Origin: Allokutzneria multivorans
GTDB lineage: Bacteria; Actinomycetota; Actinomycetes; Mycobacteriales; Pseudonocardiaceae
Assembly: GCF_039537405.1 (NCBI RefSeq)
Contig: NZ_BAABAL010000027.1
Location: forward strand, 99,334-163,333
DNA length: 64,000 bases
Direction: 5' to 3'
Each line of letters starts with the position of its first letter. The first letter of the stretch is position 1. A program made the translations under genes and the position numbers. Below the pieces are notes generated by a model. That model was not told the origin of the DNA. It did not search any database and worked only from the letters and a program-made list of their open reading frames with translations. This document shows, in pieces, positions 39,694 through 48,313 of the stretch.

Positions 39694-40899
39694 ATGACCG
39701 CACCCCCTTCACGCGCCCGCAGGCTCGCCGGCGTGTTGTACGCGTACATGTTCATGAGCAGCCTGGTGCTGCTGTACCCGGTGTACTCGCTGCTGTTCGT
39801 CGACACCGGGCTCTCGGTCGCCGAGATCTCGTCGCTGTTCATCGTCTGGTGCGTCGCCTCGATCGTGCTGGAGGTCCCCTCCGGTGCGTGGGCGGACACC
39901 TTCTCCCGCCGGTGGTTGCTCGCCATCGGCCCGCTGTGCGCCGGAGCCGGGTACGCGCTCTGGGTCGCTTTCCCGTCGTACTGGGCGTTCCTGCTCGGCT
40001 TCGTGCTGTGGGGGATCGAGAACGCGCTGACCTCCGGCTCGCTCGAAGCCCTGGTGTACGAGGAGCTGGACCGCGTCGGCGAGGCCGACCGCTACGCGCG
40101 CGTGATGGGCCGGGCGCGCGCGGCGAGCCAGGTCGCGATCGTGGTCGCGATGGGCGTCGCAGGGCCGGTTCTGGCGCTCGGAGGCTATGGAACCGTTGGT
40201 ATCGCCAGTGTTCTGGCCTGCGTGGTGGCCGCGGCGATCGCGTTGTCGTTCCCGGAGAACCGGGTTCGCTCGAAGTCGGATTCGCAGGGGTACCTGACCA
40301 CCCTGCGTTCGGGGCTGCGCGAGGCGCGGCTCGATCCAGTGGTCCGGTGGACGCTGCTGGTGCTGCCCTTCGTGATGGGCGTGTGGGACGCGCTGGAGGA
40401 GTACATTCCGTTGCTGGCGCTGGAGAAGGGCGTCGCCCCGACGATGGTTCCGTGGGTGATGATGCTCATCTGGCTCGGCGTGACCAGCGGCGGACTCCTT
40501 GCGCCCCTGGGGGAACGGTTCACCACGAAGGGCACCGCCGGGTTGCTCGCGGTGGGGGCGGTCGTGTCCGGCACCGGTTCGCTCGTGGGCTCCTTCAGTG
40601 GATTCTTCTTGCTGGCAGCGGGTTTCTGTGCTTTCCAGCTGGCGAGCGTCGTGCTCGGAGCGCGCTTGCAGGACAGTATCGCCGGTCCGGCTCGCGCCAC
40701 GGTGACCTCGGTGGCGGGACTGGGAACGGGGGTGCTGACCGTGTTGCTCTACGGCGTCTACGCGGCGGCTTCGTCCGGGATGTCGCACGGGGCCGTGTTC
40801 GCGATGTTCGCCGTGCCGTACGTGGTGCTGGCCGTCGTCCTGGTGAAGGCACGGCGTTCTCCAGCCACGCCCGTGCCGTCATCAGATTCTTTGCGGTGA
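39694..40899 (+). CDS. Major facilitator superfamily transporter
   Basis: A 12-span inner-membrane transporter of 401 residues, probably a proton-coupled drug or metabolite exporter. The A-like loop motif is EVPSGAWADTFSRRW (about 53-67), and GFVLWGIENALTSGSLEAL lies near 107-125. The subgroup is the small MFS clade often annotated as efflux. The ATG at 39694 immediately follows the 3' arm of a possible regulatory stem. Its own promoter and leader appear to lie between it and gcvP. Substrate unknown. Confidence 0.87.
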   Translation: MTAPPSRARRLAGVLYAYMFMSSLVLLYPVYSLLFVDTGLSVAEISSLFIVWCVASIVLEVPSGAWADTFSRRWLLAIGPLCAGAGYALWVAFPSYWAFLLGFVLWGIENALTSGSLEALVYEELDRVGEADRYARVMGRARAASQVAIVVAMGVAGPVLALGGYGTVGIASVLACVVAAAIALSFPENRVRSKSDSQGYLTTLRSGLREARLDPVVRWTLLVLPFVMGVWDALEEYIPLLALEKGVAPTMVPWVMMLIWLGVTSGGLLAPLGERFTTKGTAGLLAVGAVVSGTGSLVGSFSGFFLLAAGFCAFQLASVVLGARLQDSIAGPARATVTSVAGLGTGVLTVLLYGVYAAASSGMSHGAVFAMFAVPYVVLAVVLVKARRSPATPVPSSDSLR

Positions 40900-40931
40900 C
40901 CGGCTCGGGATCTCTTGCCTAGATTCGGGTC

Positions 40932-41203
40932 ATGTTGCGCAAAGGGACCAGTCCGTGCGGCAGCGTCAAGGTGGGCGCTGGGAAGAAGCTCACGATCCAC
41001 CGTCCCAGCGGAGTGCCGCAGCGGCCGGTTTTCTCCGCCTACAAGGGAAGCACCTTCGTTGCCAGCACGTCCGTGCCCCTGACCGGCGGGTCATCTGGAC
41101 CAATAGCGGGACGACGACCGTGACGGTGTCGCTCACCGTGCGGTCCTACGTGGAGGGGCCGGGGTCGGGCATCCCCGTGAAGGGGAACTACGAGATCGGG
41201 TGA
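40932..41203 (+). pseudogene. Frameshifted small gene, unknown
   Basis: Frame one (from ATG 40932) gives KKLTIHRPSGVPQRPVFSAY and STSVPLTGG; near 41080-41092 the protein-like sequence continues one base out of frame as RVIWTNSGTTTVTVSLTVRS and ends at 41203. Read together it looks like one beta-sandwich protein of about 90 residues, broken by a one-base deletion or a sequencing error. I do not recognise the family. Confidence 0.45.
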
Positions 41204-41254
41204 GCCCAGCCGGACCGCGTCGGCCGTCGCCGAGGAACGACGGCCGACGCGTGC

Positions 41255-41986
41255 TCAGTACAGCTCCGCCCACGCTCGCTGGTAGGCGTCGATGAGCCAC
41301 TTGTCGGCGAGCGCGGTGTCGGGCCGCTCGGGCAGGGGCGAGCCGGCGACCAGTCGATCCAGCTCGTCCTCCAGTCCGGCGGCGACCTCCACCGCCTCGG
41401 CGATCTCGTGCCTGCCCAGGCGCAGGTCCACCAGCCAGGTGCGCCAGGGCTCGGGAACCGGCAGCGTGATCCGGCCGGTCTCCAGCAGCTCGACGCCCTG
41501 GAGTCCCAGGCGCACCATGTGCATGGCGTGCTTGACCGCGCGGTCGCCGCTGACCATCTTCCCGCGCTGCGAGCGCAGGTAGCCGAGGAACTTGTGCCCG
41601 GCCTGGCGGGAGACGACCAGCTCCGGCCGGGCCCGCAGCTCCCGCCCGAGGTCGGTGATCCGCACGATCTCCTCCTCGGGTGCGAACAACGACAGCAGCA
41701 CGGTCGGATTGCCTTGCAGGGCAAGGCGAAGCCACTTCCGCAGCGAGTAGACGACGAGGTCGAGATCGCCCGGCCCCGACCGGCTGCCCTCCGGCTGCGT
41801 GCGGAAGATGTACTGCTCGAAGCGGCGCAGCCCGATGACGTACTCGGGCGGCTCGACGCAGATGCCCATCTCGTCCCGGTCGTCGGTCCCGGCGATGGCG
41901 GTGCCGTGCAAGCCCGAGCCCACCTGGTTGAGCAGGATGGTGCCTTGCTCGGCGATGGCGGCGAATGCGGGGCTGCTGTGCTTCAT
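41255..41986 (-). CDS. Nucleotidyltransferase (RlaP/PF10127-like)
   Basis: A 243-residue protein of the polymerase-beta-like nucleotidyltransferase fold. The front carries NQVGSGLHGTAIAGTDDRDE followed by MGICVEPP, the G-S-x-x-HG and D-x-D/E metal motif, and a later acidic strand GDLDLVVYSLRKW supplies the third carboxylate. A helical C-terminal half contains HKFLGYLRSQRGKMVSGDRA. Family members are found in phage and RNA-repair contexts, but the bacterial substrate is unknown. The ATG at 41986 begins the fold; TACAAC about 7 nt upstream may be the -10 of a leaderless message. Confidence 0.8.
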   Translation of the reverse strand: MKHSSPAFAAIAEQGTILLNQVGSGLHGTAIAGTDDRDEMGICVEPPEYVIGLRRFEQYIFRTQPEGSRSGPGDLDLVVYSLRKWLRLALQGNPTVLLSLFAPEEEIVRITDLGRELRARPELVVSRQAGHKFLGYLRSQRGKMVSGDRAVKHAMHMVRLGLQGVELLETGRITLPVPEPWRTWLVDLRLGRHEIAEAVEVAAGLEDELDRLVAGSPLPERPDTALADKWLIDAYQRAWAELY

Positions 41987-42049
41987 GGCCCCAGTTGTAC
42001 GCGCGGCACGCCGTCGCACGCAGCCGAATTTCGGCCGCCCTCAGCGGGA

Positions 42050-42880
42050 TCAGGGGTTGGGAACGCCCGGGTTCTGCTGCCACCGCCCGGTCCTGGCCAC
42101 ACCCCTGATCCAGTCGGTGAAGGCGGAAACCTTGGTGTAGACGGCGGGTTTGCTCTGGTCGCCGCACACCACGCCCCAGGAGACCAGGCCCACCAGGTAC
42201 ATCCTGCCGGAGAACGCGGCCATCAGCGGACCGCCCGAGTCGCCCTTGCACACGTCCTTGCCGGGAGCCGCCGCGCAGGTCTGCACCCGGGAATCGAAGG
42301 TCAAGCGCAGCAAGGGGTACAGCCGCGTGCACAGGAACTCCTGGTTCAGCAGCGGCACTTCCAGCAGCTTGGTCGAGGCTTTCCCTTGGTAGGTGGTCAT
42401 TCCCCAGCCCGCCGCGACCGCGGACAGGAAACCCGTTCCCGGCTTGGGCAGCGCGATCGTCTGGATGCGGCGGTCGGTCAGCGGGATCTCCTCGGCCAGC
42501 TCGACCATGCTGATGTCGTTGAGCAGCCTGCTGGCCTTGTTCTCCTTGGGGTCGACGTAGCCGGGGTGCTCGACCAGGCGCCGCACCGCCGCCGTGCGCA
42601 CCGGTTGCCGCCAGTCGGTGGCGCCGAGCGCGATCACGACCCCCTCGGCCCGCCGCCCGTGCGTGCAGTGCGCCGCCGTGACGACCCACTTGCTGTTCAC
42701 CAGGGAACCGCCGCAGAACTGGGTTCTCCTGCCCGCGTCGACGAGCGCCACCGTCCACGGGTAGCGGTTGGCCTTCACCTCGGAACCGCCGACGATGCGC
42801 GCCTGTTCGTCTGCGTGCGCGGCGGCGGGGCTGAGCAGGGCGGCGACCACGAGAGCCGCGGTCAGGAGGGTGCGCACCAC
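42050..42880 (-). CDS. Secreted trypsin-like serine protease
   Basis: A chymotrypsin-fold S1 protease of 276 residues. A Sec signal peptide ends at SPAAAHA, followed by a short propeptide DEQAR and the mature start IVGG at about residue 29, so activation after Arg is expected. The triad is visible: His in VTAAHC, Asp in LNDISMVEL and Ser in CKGDSGGPL. Three Cys pairs are likely. The GTG at 42880 has AAGGAG 6 nt upstream. It is divergent from the Nudix gene and has no inhibitor gene beside it. Confidence 0.9.
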   Translation of the reverse strand: MVRTLLTAALVVAALLSPAAAHADEQARIVGGSEVKANRYPWTVALVDAGRRTQFCGGSLVNSKWVVTAAHCTHGRRAEGVVIALGATDWRQPVRTAAVRRLVEHPGYVDPKENKASRLLNDISMVELAEEIPLTDRRIQTIALPKPGTGFLSAVAAGWGMTTYQGKASTKLLEVPLLNQEFLCTRLYPLLRLTFDSRVQTCAAAPGKDVCKGDSGGPLMAAFSGRMYLVGLVSWGVVCGDQSKPAVYTKVSAFTDWIRGVARTGRWQQNPGVPNP

Positions 42881-43013
42881 GGGAAGCTCCTTTCCTGGCG
42901 GGACAGGGCGACTTCCCGACCGACCTAACCAAGGTTGAGCGGTGTGCGAGAGCCCTCTTGCCCGATCGCGTGTTTCTTTCGCCCGGCTGAGGGAAGTTTG
43001 CGAGGATGCCGTG

Positions 43014-43418
43014 ATGGTGGAGTTCGCGGAGAAGCACCTCGTGTACTGCTGGATCGAGCGGGACGGTGCGGTGCTGTTCATCCGCCGCCGCGCCAAGGGC
43101 TTCCTCGGTGGCCGGTGGGAGCTGCCCGGCGGCACGGTGGAGCCCGGCGAGCCCGAGGAGGACGCCGCCGTTCGCGAGGCCGCCGAGGAGACCGGGCTGA
43201 TCGTGAAGATCGTCGGCGAGCGCAGCAGGCACTCGTGGATGGACGTGGACGGCCGCCCGCTGCGCATCCACGCGCGGATCTTCGAGGTCGAGGACGACGG
43301 CGCCTCCGAGGTGGTGCTCAACCCCGACGAGCACGACAGCTGCGCGTGGCTGGCTCCTGGAAGGGCCGCCGAGCTGGACCTGGTCGACCACGTCAGGGCT
43401 TCGCTGCCGCGGGCCTGA
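43014..43418 (+). CDS. Nudix hydrolase
   Basis: A 134-residue hydrolase of nucleoside-diphosphate-linked compounds, MutT-like in length. The Nudix box is complete: GGTVEPGEPEEDAAVREAAE then ETGL, with Mg-binding glutamates. FLGGRWELPGG precedes it. An additional GTG lies three bases before the ATG at 43014. The substrate is unknown. Confidence 0.9.
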   Translation: MVEFAEKHLVYCWIERDGAVLFIRRRAKGFLGGRWELPGGTVEPGEPEEDAAVREAAEETGLIVKIVGERSRHSWMDVDGRPLRIHARIFEVEDDGASEVVLNPDEHDSCAWLAPGRAAELDLVDHVRASLPRA

Positions 43419-43451
43419 CGGGGGTGTTGCGCGCGGTGTTACGTTGCCCTG

Positions 43452-43835
43452 ATGGATGATCACCCGGCAGTGACGATCTCCGTGCGGGGCACCGGGACCA
43501 CGGACTGCCTCCGCTCGCTGCGGGGGTGGCTGGTGGAGACAGGAGAGCTGCGCGGGCCGCTGCACCTCGGCCACCAGCCCTGCGGCGCCAGCGGGCCCGA
43601 GGGCGTGGTGGACGTGCTGGTCGTCGCGACCGGCACCGAGCGGGAGAGCGCCGTGCTCGCCTCGGCCGTGCTGTCGTGGCTGCGGCACCGCGAGACCGGC
43701 GTGGATCTGCGGCTGGCCACCGCCGAGGGCGCCACCGTCGAGCTGCCCGCCGAGCGCGTCCGCTCCCTGGACGAGGACGGCGTGCGCGCCGAGTCCGCCC
43801 GCCTGGCCAGGGCGCTCGCTCCCGCCGTCCACTGA
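43452..43835 (+). CDS. EACC1-like protein, second copy
   Basis: A 127-residue protein with the same layout as the EACC1 at 2207: an opening strand (VTISVRGTGTTDCLRSLRGW) followed by LVETGELRG, a central GPEGVVDVLVVATG, a Trp-containing helix (VLSWLRHRETG) and a strand pair around VDLRLATAEGATVELPAERV. It lacks the MGAL segment and is only a distant relative. Downstream lies a possible 43-codon ORF and then an EF-Tu gene; no effector with a caspase, TIR or NTPase domain is near. Confidence 0.5.
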   Translation: MDDHPAVTISVRGTGTTDCLRSLRGWLVETGELRGPLHLGHQPCGASGPEGVVDVLVVATGTERESAVLASAVLSWLRHRETGVDLRLATAEGATVELPAERVRSLDEDGVRAESARLARALAPAVH

Positions 43836-43855
43836 GGACGGTCCGCGAAAATCCC

Positions 43856-43987
43856 GTGACAGCGGCGCTCACCGCTGTCACCATCGTCGACGTGTTCACC
43901 ACGGCCGTCCTCTCGACGCTGGCAGGCGCAGACCTGCTCGGCGCGCTGGCGGCCGTCTCCTCGGTGCTGGCAGGCGCCCGAAGCTGA
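43856..43987 (+). CDS. Possible 43-residue peptide
   Basis: A GTG-started frame rich in Ala, Val, Thr and Leu (TAALTAVTIVDVFTTAVLST), without a convincing ribosome binding site. Its stop lies at the first arm of a hairpin. It could be a small membrane peptide or chance. Confidence 0.2.
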   Translation: MTAALTAVTIVDVFTTAVLSTLAGADLLGALAAVSSVLAGARS

Positions 43988-44023
43988 CCCTCCTCCCTTC
44001 TTCCAAGGACCACGGAGGAGGGT
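43987..44023 (+). terminator. Hairpin upstream of the extra tuf gene
   Basis: ACCCTCCTCC (43987-43996) pairs perfectly with GGAGGAGGGT (44014-44023) across a 17-nt loop. No T-run follows, so it may be a Rho-independent terminator of weak type or a leader structure for the EF-Tu gene. Confidence 0.45.
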
Positions 44024-44110
44024 GTCGGCCCCCGCGAAACCCCGTTGCCGGGGCACGCGCGCGCCCAGGTTCTTGATCTCATGCCACGAGCCAGACCAGG
44101 GAAGAACACC

Positions 44111-45295
44111 ATGAGCAAGCAGGAGCACGTCCGGTCCAAGCCCCACCTCAACATCGGCACGATGGGGCACGTCGACCACGGCAAGACCACGCTGACCGCC
44201 GCGATCACCAAGGTGCTCGCCGAGCGCGACGGCACCACCCGCCACATCGCCTTCGACAAGATCGACAAGGCGCCGGAGGAGATCGAGCGCGGTATCACCA
44301 TCAACATCGCGCACGTCGAGTACGAGACCGCCACCAGGCACTACGCCCACGTGGACATGCCGGGCCACGCCGACTACGTGAAGAACATGATCACCGGCGC
44401 TGCCCAGCTGGACGGGGCGATCCTGGTGGTCTCCGCGCAGGACGGCACCATGCCCCAGACCAGGGAGCACGTGGTGCTGGCCAGGCGGATCGGGGTCTCG
44501 CACGTCGTGGTGGCGATGAACAAGGCCGACGCGGTGGAGGACCCGGAGCTGCTCGACCTGGTGGAGCTGGAGCTGCGCGAGCTGCTCACCACCTACGGCT
44601 TCCCCGGCGAGGAGGTCCCGGTCGTGCGGCTCTCCGCGCTGCGGGCGCTGGAGGGCGACCCGGAGTGGACGCCGAGCGTGGTCGAGCTGCTCGACGCCGT
44701 CGACCGCTACGTCCCGGAGCCCGTGCGGCACCTGGACCGGCCGTTCCTGATGCCGATCGAGAACATCCTGACCATCACCGGGCGCGGGACCGTGGTCACC
44801 GGCGCGGTGGAGCAGGGCGTGATCGGCGTCGGCGACGCGGTCGAGGTGGTCGGGCTCGGCCCCACGGTGAGCAGCGTGTGCACCGGTATCGAGACGTTCG
44901 GCAAGTCGCTGCCGAACGCCCAGGCCGGGGACAACGCGGCGCTGCTGCTGCGCGGGGTTCGCCGCGACGACGTCCGCCGGGGCCAGGTCGTGTGCCTGCC
45001 CGGCAGCATGCGGCCGCACACGCGGTTCCGGGCGAGCGTCTACTCGCTCTCCGCCGAGGAGGGCGGCAGGCGCACCCCGTTCGGCGCGCACTACCGGCCG
45101 CAGTTCCACTTCCGCACCAGTGACGTGGTTGGCGTGGTGGAGCTGGAGGAGGGGCGGTTCGTGCTGCCCGGCGACTCGGTGGAGTTCACCGTCGAGCTGG
45201 GCAAGCCGATCGCGATGAGCAAGGGGCTCGGCTTCGCGATCCGCGAGGGCAACAGGACCGTCGGCGCGGGCACCGTGCTGGAAGTCCTGTCCTGA
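44111..45295 (+). CDS. tuf: Elongation factor Tu paralogue
   Basis: A 394-residue GTPase that should deliver aminoacyl-tRNA to the ribosome. G1 is GHVDHGKT (about 19-26), switch I RGITIN, G3 DMPGHAD (83 is Met where housekeeping EF-Tu has Cys), G4 NKAD at 137-140, and domain 2 begins near FLMPIENILTITGRGTVVTG. Many normally invariant positions differ (AVEQG for RVERG; C-terminus ending LEVLS). No rpsL, rpsG or fusA is adjacent, so this is a second, divergent EF-Tu, comparable to Streptomyces tuf3. Such copies can be stress-induced or give elfamycin resistance. ATG at 44111 after AGGGAAG. Confidence 0.92.
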   Translation: MSKQEHVRSKPHLNIGTMGHVDHGKTTLTAAITKVLAERDGTTRHIAFDKIDKAPEEIERGITINIAHVEYETATRHYAHVDMPGHADYVKNMITGAAQLDGAILVVSAQDGTMPQTREHVVLARRIGVSHVVVAMNKADAVEDPELLDLVELELRELLTTYGFPGEEVPVVRLSALRALEGDPEWTPSVVELLDAVDRYVPEPVRHLDRPFLMPIENILTITGRGTVVTGAVEQGVIGVGDAVEVVGLGPTVSSVCTGIETFGKSLPNAQAGDNAALLLRGVRRDDVRRGQVVCLPGSMRPHTRFRASVYSLSAEEGGRRTPFGAHYRPQFHFRTSDVVGVVELEEGRFVLPGDSVEFTVELGKPIAMSKGLGFAIREGNRTVGAGTVLEVLS

Positions 45296-45301
45296 GCCTG
45301 T

Positions 45302-45335
45302 GGTGGGGCGTCACCTTCTTCGGGGGCGCCCCACC
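45302..45335 (+). terminator. Probable terminator after the tuf paralogue
   Basis: GGTGGGGCG (45302-45310) pairs with CGCCCCACC (45327-45335) across a 16-nt loop, 6 bp after the tuf stop. There is no clear T-run. Confidence 0.6.
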
Positions 45336-45646
45336 TTCAGGCGGTGGGCGCAGGACCACGTCATCTCCACCAGGAGAGCGATCACGCTGAGGCTCAGGAT
45401 GCCGTGGTGCCAACGCCATCCGACGCCGATCCCGATGAACGCGTCCACGATCACCGCTCCGCTGCCCACGGCCAGGAGCATCACCGTTCTCGGCACTCCG
45501 CGCGCGGCCGTGGTGATGGTGGCGAAGGCGATGCACGTGCCCAGCACGCCCGAGGGACAGACGAACCACTGCGCGGTGAGCGACTGCCGGAACGGGGGTT
45601 CGGCGTACTTGAAGATTGGTGAACCCCGGTTGTGGCGGTCGCTCAC
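45311..45646 (-). CDS. Possible small membrane protein
   Basis: A GTG-started frame of 111 residues with two or three hydrophobic segments (GVLGTCIAFATITTAARG, TVMLLAVGSGAVIVDAFIGI and ILSLSVIALLVEM). Its first 20 codons coincide with a dispersed repeat, so the true start may be further in, or the ORF may be spurious. No family recognised. It converges on the tuf terminator. Confidence 0.4.
   Translation of the reverse strand: MSDRHNRGSPIFKYAEPPFRQSLTAQWFVCPSGVLGTCIAFATITTAARGVPRTVMLLAVGSGAVIVDAFIGIGVGWRWHHGILSLSVIALLVEMTWSCAHRLKVGRPRRR
45590..45627 (+). repeat. Dispersed GTCTTSAAGAC element, copy 4 (degenerate)
   Basis: GAACGGGGGTTCGG, then TACTTGAAGA and TTGGTGAACCCC, aligning with the copies at 1684 and 26719 but with a decayed palindrome. 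Confidence 0.45.
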
Positions 45647-45673
45647 GGTGGGGAACCCCTTGGTGCTAGGGGG

Positions 45674-46075
45674 TCAGGCGGTGGAGGCGCGCCAGGTGGC
45701 GATGGTGGCTTCGACGTCGACCTGGCGGGTGCGCATGGGTGGGCCGATCTGGGGTGCCAGTTGGGCGGAGCGGATGCGGGTGTTGAGGTCGAGCAGAATG
45801 TCGCGCACGGCGTGCTCGGAGCGCTCCTTGGCGAGGCGGTGGGGCAGGTCCTCGACCTCCTTGGCCAGTGCGAGGGACGGCGGTAGCAACGCGGAGGTGT
45901 CGACGTTCTCCTTGCGGAGCTTCTCGGCCACCCATTCCATGGTTCCGCCGTGGCGCTGGGGGATCGGCTTGCCGTGGCCGGGGAGGTTGGACATCTCGCC
46001 GCGTTCCTCGGCCTCGCGCACCTGCTGGTCGATCCAGGACTCGAACGTGCTCCCGGTGGGCTTGCGCTTGGTCAT
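45674..46075 (-). CDS. DUF1992 / DnaJ-C28-like protein
   Basis: A 133-residue cytoplasmic protein matching the DUF1992 family: FESWIDQQVREAEERGEMSN, then LPGHGKPIP, and MEWVAEKLRKENV. The domain is shared with eukaryotic DNAJC28 but has no J domain here. Function unknown. The ATG at 46075 begins right before the conserved region. Confidence 0.9.
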   Translation of the reverse strand: MTKRKPTGSTFESWIDQQVREAEERGEMSNLPGHGKPIPQRHGGTMEWVAEKLRKENVDTSALLPPSLALAKEVEDLPHRLAKERSEHAVRDILLDLNTRIRSAQLAPQIGPPMRTRQVDVEATIATWRASTA

Positions 46076-46138
46076 GACGTCCCCCTTCGAGCCGTGCCGT
46101 TCTCCGGCTCCATCCTACGGAACGGCACGCGCACGGAG

Positions 46139-47116
46139 TCAGCCGTGAGCCGCGGGCTCCACGACCCGTACGGGCTCCTGCGCGCGTTGCTGTGCGCCGA
46201 GAACCGCGAACACCGCGAAGACGGTGGCGAGCACCAGTCCTCCGGCCGCGCCGAGCGTGAGCAGATCGGGTGCGAGCAGCGGCTGTCCGCGCAAGGCCTG
46301 CCACACCACGAGGGCGAAGAACCCGAGGTATGCCGTCGATCCAATGAGCACGAGGCGGGTTCGAACGTGCTCCGCACGCAGCAGTGCGACCTTTGTGGAC
46401 AGTGCGGCGAGGCTGAAAGCCAACAGGGGTAACAGTTGTAACGCGTGCAGGCCGACGAAGTGGCCGACGCGGAGGTCGCCGCCGGTGGTGCTCCAGTTGG
46501 TCAGCGGCAGCCCCGGGCCACCGTCCGGAACGCCCACGCTGTGCCCGCCGATGACCGTTCCGGTCCCCGCGCGCAGGGCCGCGACCTGACCGGGCTGCGC
46601 GTTGAAGATCATGAGGAAACCGGAGAGCATGCCGAGCAGCGCGACCACGAGCCCGGCCCTGATCGCCATCGCCATCGGCCGCTCCAGGTGGTTGCGCAGC
46701 GACAGCTGGACGGAGAGCACCACGACGGCGATGAGCATCAGGTAGATGCTGCCCCCGAAGATCGGTTGCAGCACCTCGTTGATGCCGTCTTCCTGGTTGT
46801 AGTGGCTCAGTTTCGCGCGCGCCGCCTGGAACGCCACGATCGCGACGTCCACGCTCAGCGTCACGGCGATGGTCGTGCCCAGCCACCACCCCCATCGCCT
46901 GCCGCGTCGCTGCAAGGACAGCAGCCAGGCCAGGGTGCCCGCGTAGACCACCGACGAGATGCCGAACTTCAACGGCTTCAGCCACACCGGGGCGCCGGTG
47001 AGCGTCCGGTCGTCCACGAGCAGGCCTATCGCCGCGACCGCGGTCAGCCCGGCCATCGCCACAACCATGATCATCAGGGGTCGGTGCCAGCGCAACGCTG
47101 CCGCCACGACGCGCAT
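46139..47116 (-). CDS. Multi-span membrane protein, unknown
   Basis: A 325-residue integral membrane protein with about eight hydrophobic segments, among them HRPLMIMVVAMAGLTAVAAI at the N-terminus and LLTLGAAGGLVLATVFAVFA near the end. Loops between spans contain WLKPLKFGISSVVYAG and AARAKLSHYNQEDGINE, and a long extracytoplasmic-looking loop SVGVPDGGPGLPLTNWST is followed by GHFVGLHALQ. I do not recognise a transporter signature. Separate from the DUF1992 gene by 63 bp on the same strand, so an operon is possible. Confidence 0.75.
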   Translation of the reverse strand: MRVVAAALRWHRPLMIMVVAMAGLTAVAAIGLLVDDRTLTGAPVWLKPLKFGISSVVYAGTLAWLLSLQRRGRRWGWWLGTTIAVTLSVDVAIVAFQAARAKLSHYNQEDGINEVLQPIFGGSIYLMLIAVVVLSVQLSLRNHLERPMAMAIRAGLVVALLGMLSGFLMIFNAQPGQVAALRAGTGTVIGGHSVGVPDGGPGLPLTNWSTTGGDLRVGHFVGLHALQLLPLLAFSLAALSTKVALLRAEHVRTRLVLIGSTAYLGFFALVVWQALRGQPLLAPDLLTLGAAGGLVLATVFAVFAVLGAQQRAQEPVRVVEPAAHG

Positions 47117-47215
47117 CGGGGTCTCCCACGGGCTCGACAGGATCGGGACTTCCCCGATCCTGCGTCGCCGCCCCCGGGGAGCGCGCTGGTGAAAACCATC
47201 GAGCTTGGGTGGGGT

Positions 47216-48313
47216 TTACCCCAGGTCCGTACTGAGGAAAGCCGGATAGAGCGGCATCGAGGGCACGTCCCACCGCTCGGTCGCGGCCAGAAGCCGACGC
47301 ATCGTCTCCGCCACAGCGGGCAGCTCAGGCACTTCGCCCGAAACCTCGCTGAGCAGGATTTCCCAGCGGTAGCGCAACAACTGGCGCAGGCTCGGCACCG
47401 GGCGCCGTGTTCGGTGCAGCGGCCTGTCCTCTTCGATCACGCGCGGGGTGAGCGCCGTGGTCGCGTCCACGGTCCACGCGAGCATTCCGAGCCGCATGCC
47501 CTCGCGCCACACCTCGTCGTCAAGCAGTTCGGCGTGGCCCTTCACGACCTCGGACCGGTAGGTGTCCTCGATGGAAGCCTGAATCCCTTGCGGGAGGCGA
47601 AAAACGCACCAGCACGAGGAGAACGGCATCCGCGTGTAGACGGCGTCCACGAACACCGAGTGGTATTCGGCGCCCTCGAAGTCCAGCATTCGCACGCGGT
47701 CCGGGAAGAGCAGGTTGTTGTCCGGACAGATGTCGCCGGGTGAGTAGACCGGGAACCGCGTCAGCTCAATAACCGGCGAGATCTCCGCCATCAGGCCGTC
47801 CGGTGCGGCCACACCGAGCGAGTCGAGCACAGCGGGAAGCCCGTCGACCGCTTTGTGAATCCAGTGGTCGATGTCCCACTGTTGTTCGCCGCGGTCGTAC
47901 CGGGAGCGCAGGGCGGCGAACTCCTCCTCGCGGCCCACGGACTCGGCGGCGAGCCGCCCGTACGCGCGCGCCCACGCGAGAAGCGCTTCCCGTGCCTTGT
48001 CAGCGGAATCGCCTAGCAGTGCGTCGGCGAGGCTCGGTGCGGCGCCGAGGTCTTCCATGACCAGCAACGGGAAATCGGTGTCGACCGCGAGCAGCTTGGG
48101 GCCAGCACCCGCACCGAGCGCCAGACCCGCGGCCTCGGCTGTGAAGCAGCGCAACGCTTCCGGCTCGTCGCGGTACGCCTTGACGACCACGGACTCACCG
48201 TCGCCCGCCGTGCACCGGAGCACCGTGGAGCGCGGTGAACCGCCTAGATCGGTGGGCTCGGCCAGCGTCGTGTCCAGCAGGGCTGACGCCGCACGGAGAA
48301 TCTCGTCTGTCAC
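47216..48313 (-). CDS. Aminoglycoside-phosphotransferase-fold (APH-like) kinase
   Basis: A 365-residue protein of the APH/choline-kinase fold. The ATP-side Lys is in ESVVVKAYRDEPE, the catalytic loop reads SPGDICPDNNLLF (with Asp as base and Asn for Mg), and the DFG-like motif is MLDFEGAEY. The Brenner loop His is replaced by Ser-Pro-Gly-Asp, a variant seen in this fold. The phosphate acceptor is unknown. The GTG overlaps the upstream VWA gene in a GTGA, so the two are co-translated and probably work together. Confidence 0.78.
   Translation of the reverse strand: MTDEILRAASALLDTTLAEPTDLGGSPRSTVLRCTAGDGESVVVKAYRDEPEALRCFTAEAAGLALGAGAGPKLLAVDTDFPLLVMEDLGAAPSLADALLGDSADKAREALLAWARAYGRLAAESVGREEEFAALRSRYDRGEQQWDIDHWIHKAVDGLPAVLDSLGVAAPDGLMAEISPVIELTRFPVYSPGDICPDNNLLFPDRVRMLDFEGAEYHSVFVDAVYTRMPFSSCWCVFRLPQGIQASIEDTYRSEVVKGHAELLDDEVWREGMRLGMLAWTVDATTALTPRVIEEDRPLHRTRRPVPSLRQLLRYRWEILLSEVSGEVPELPAVAETMRRLLAATERWDVPSMPLYPAFLSTDLG

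Noticed and set aside
42050..43835. Trypsin-like protease and EACC1-like gene as one conflict system
   Set aside because: Peptidase effectors in EACC1 systems are cytoplasmic and co-directional; this protease has a Sec signal peptide and propeptide and is transcribed the other way.
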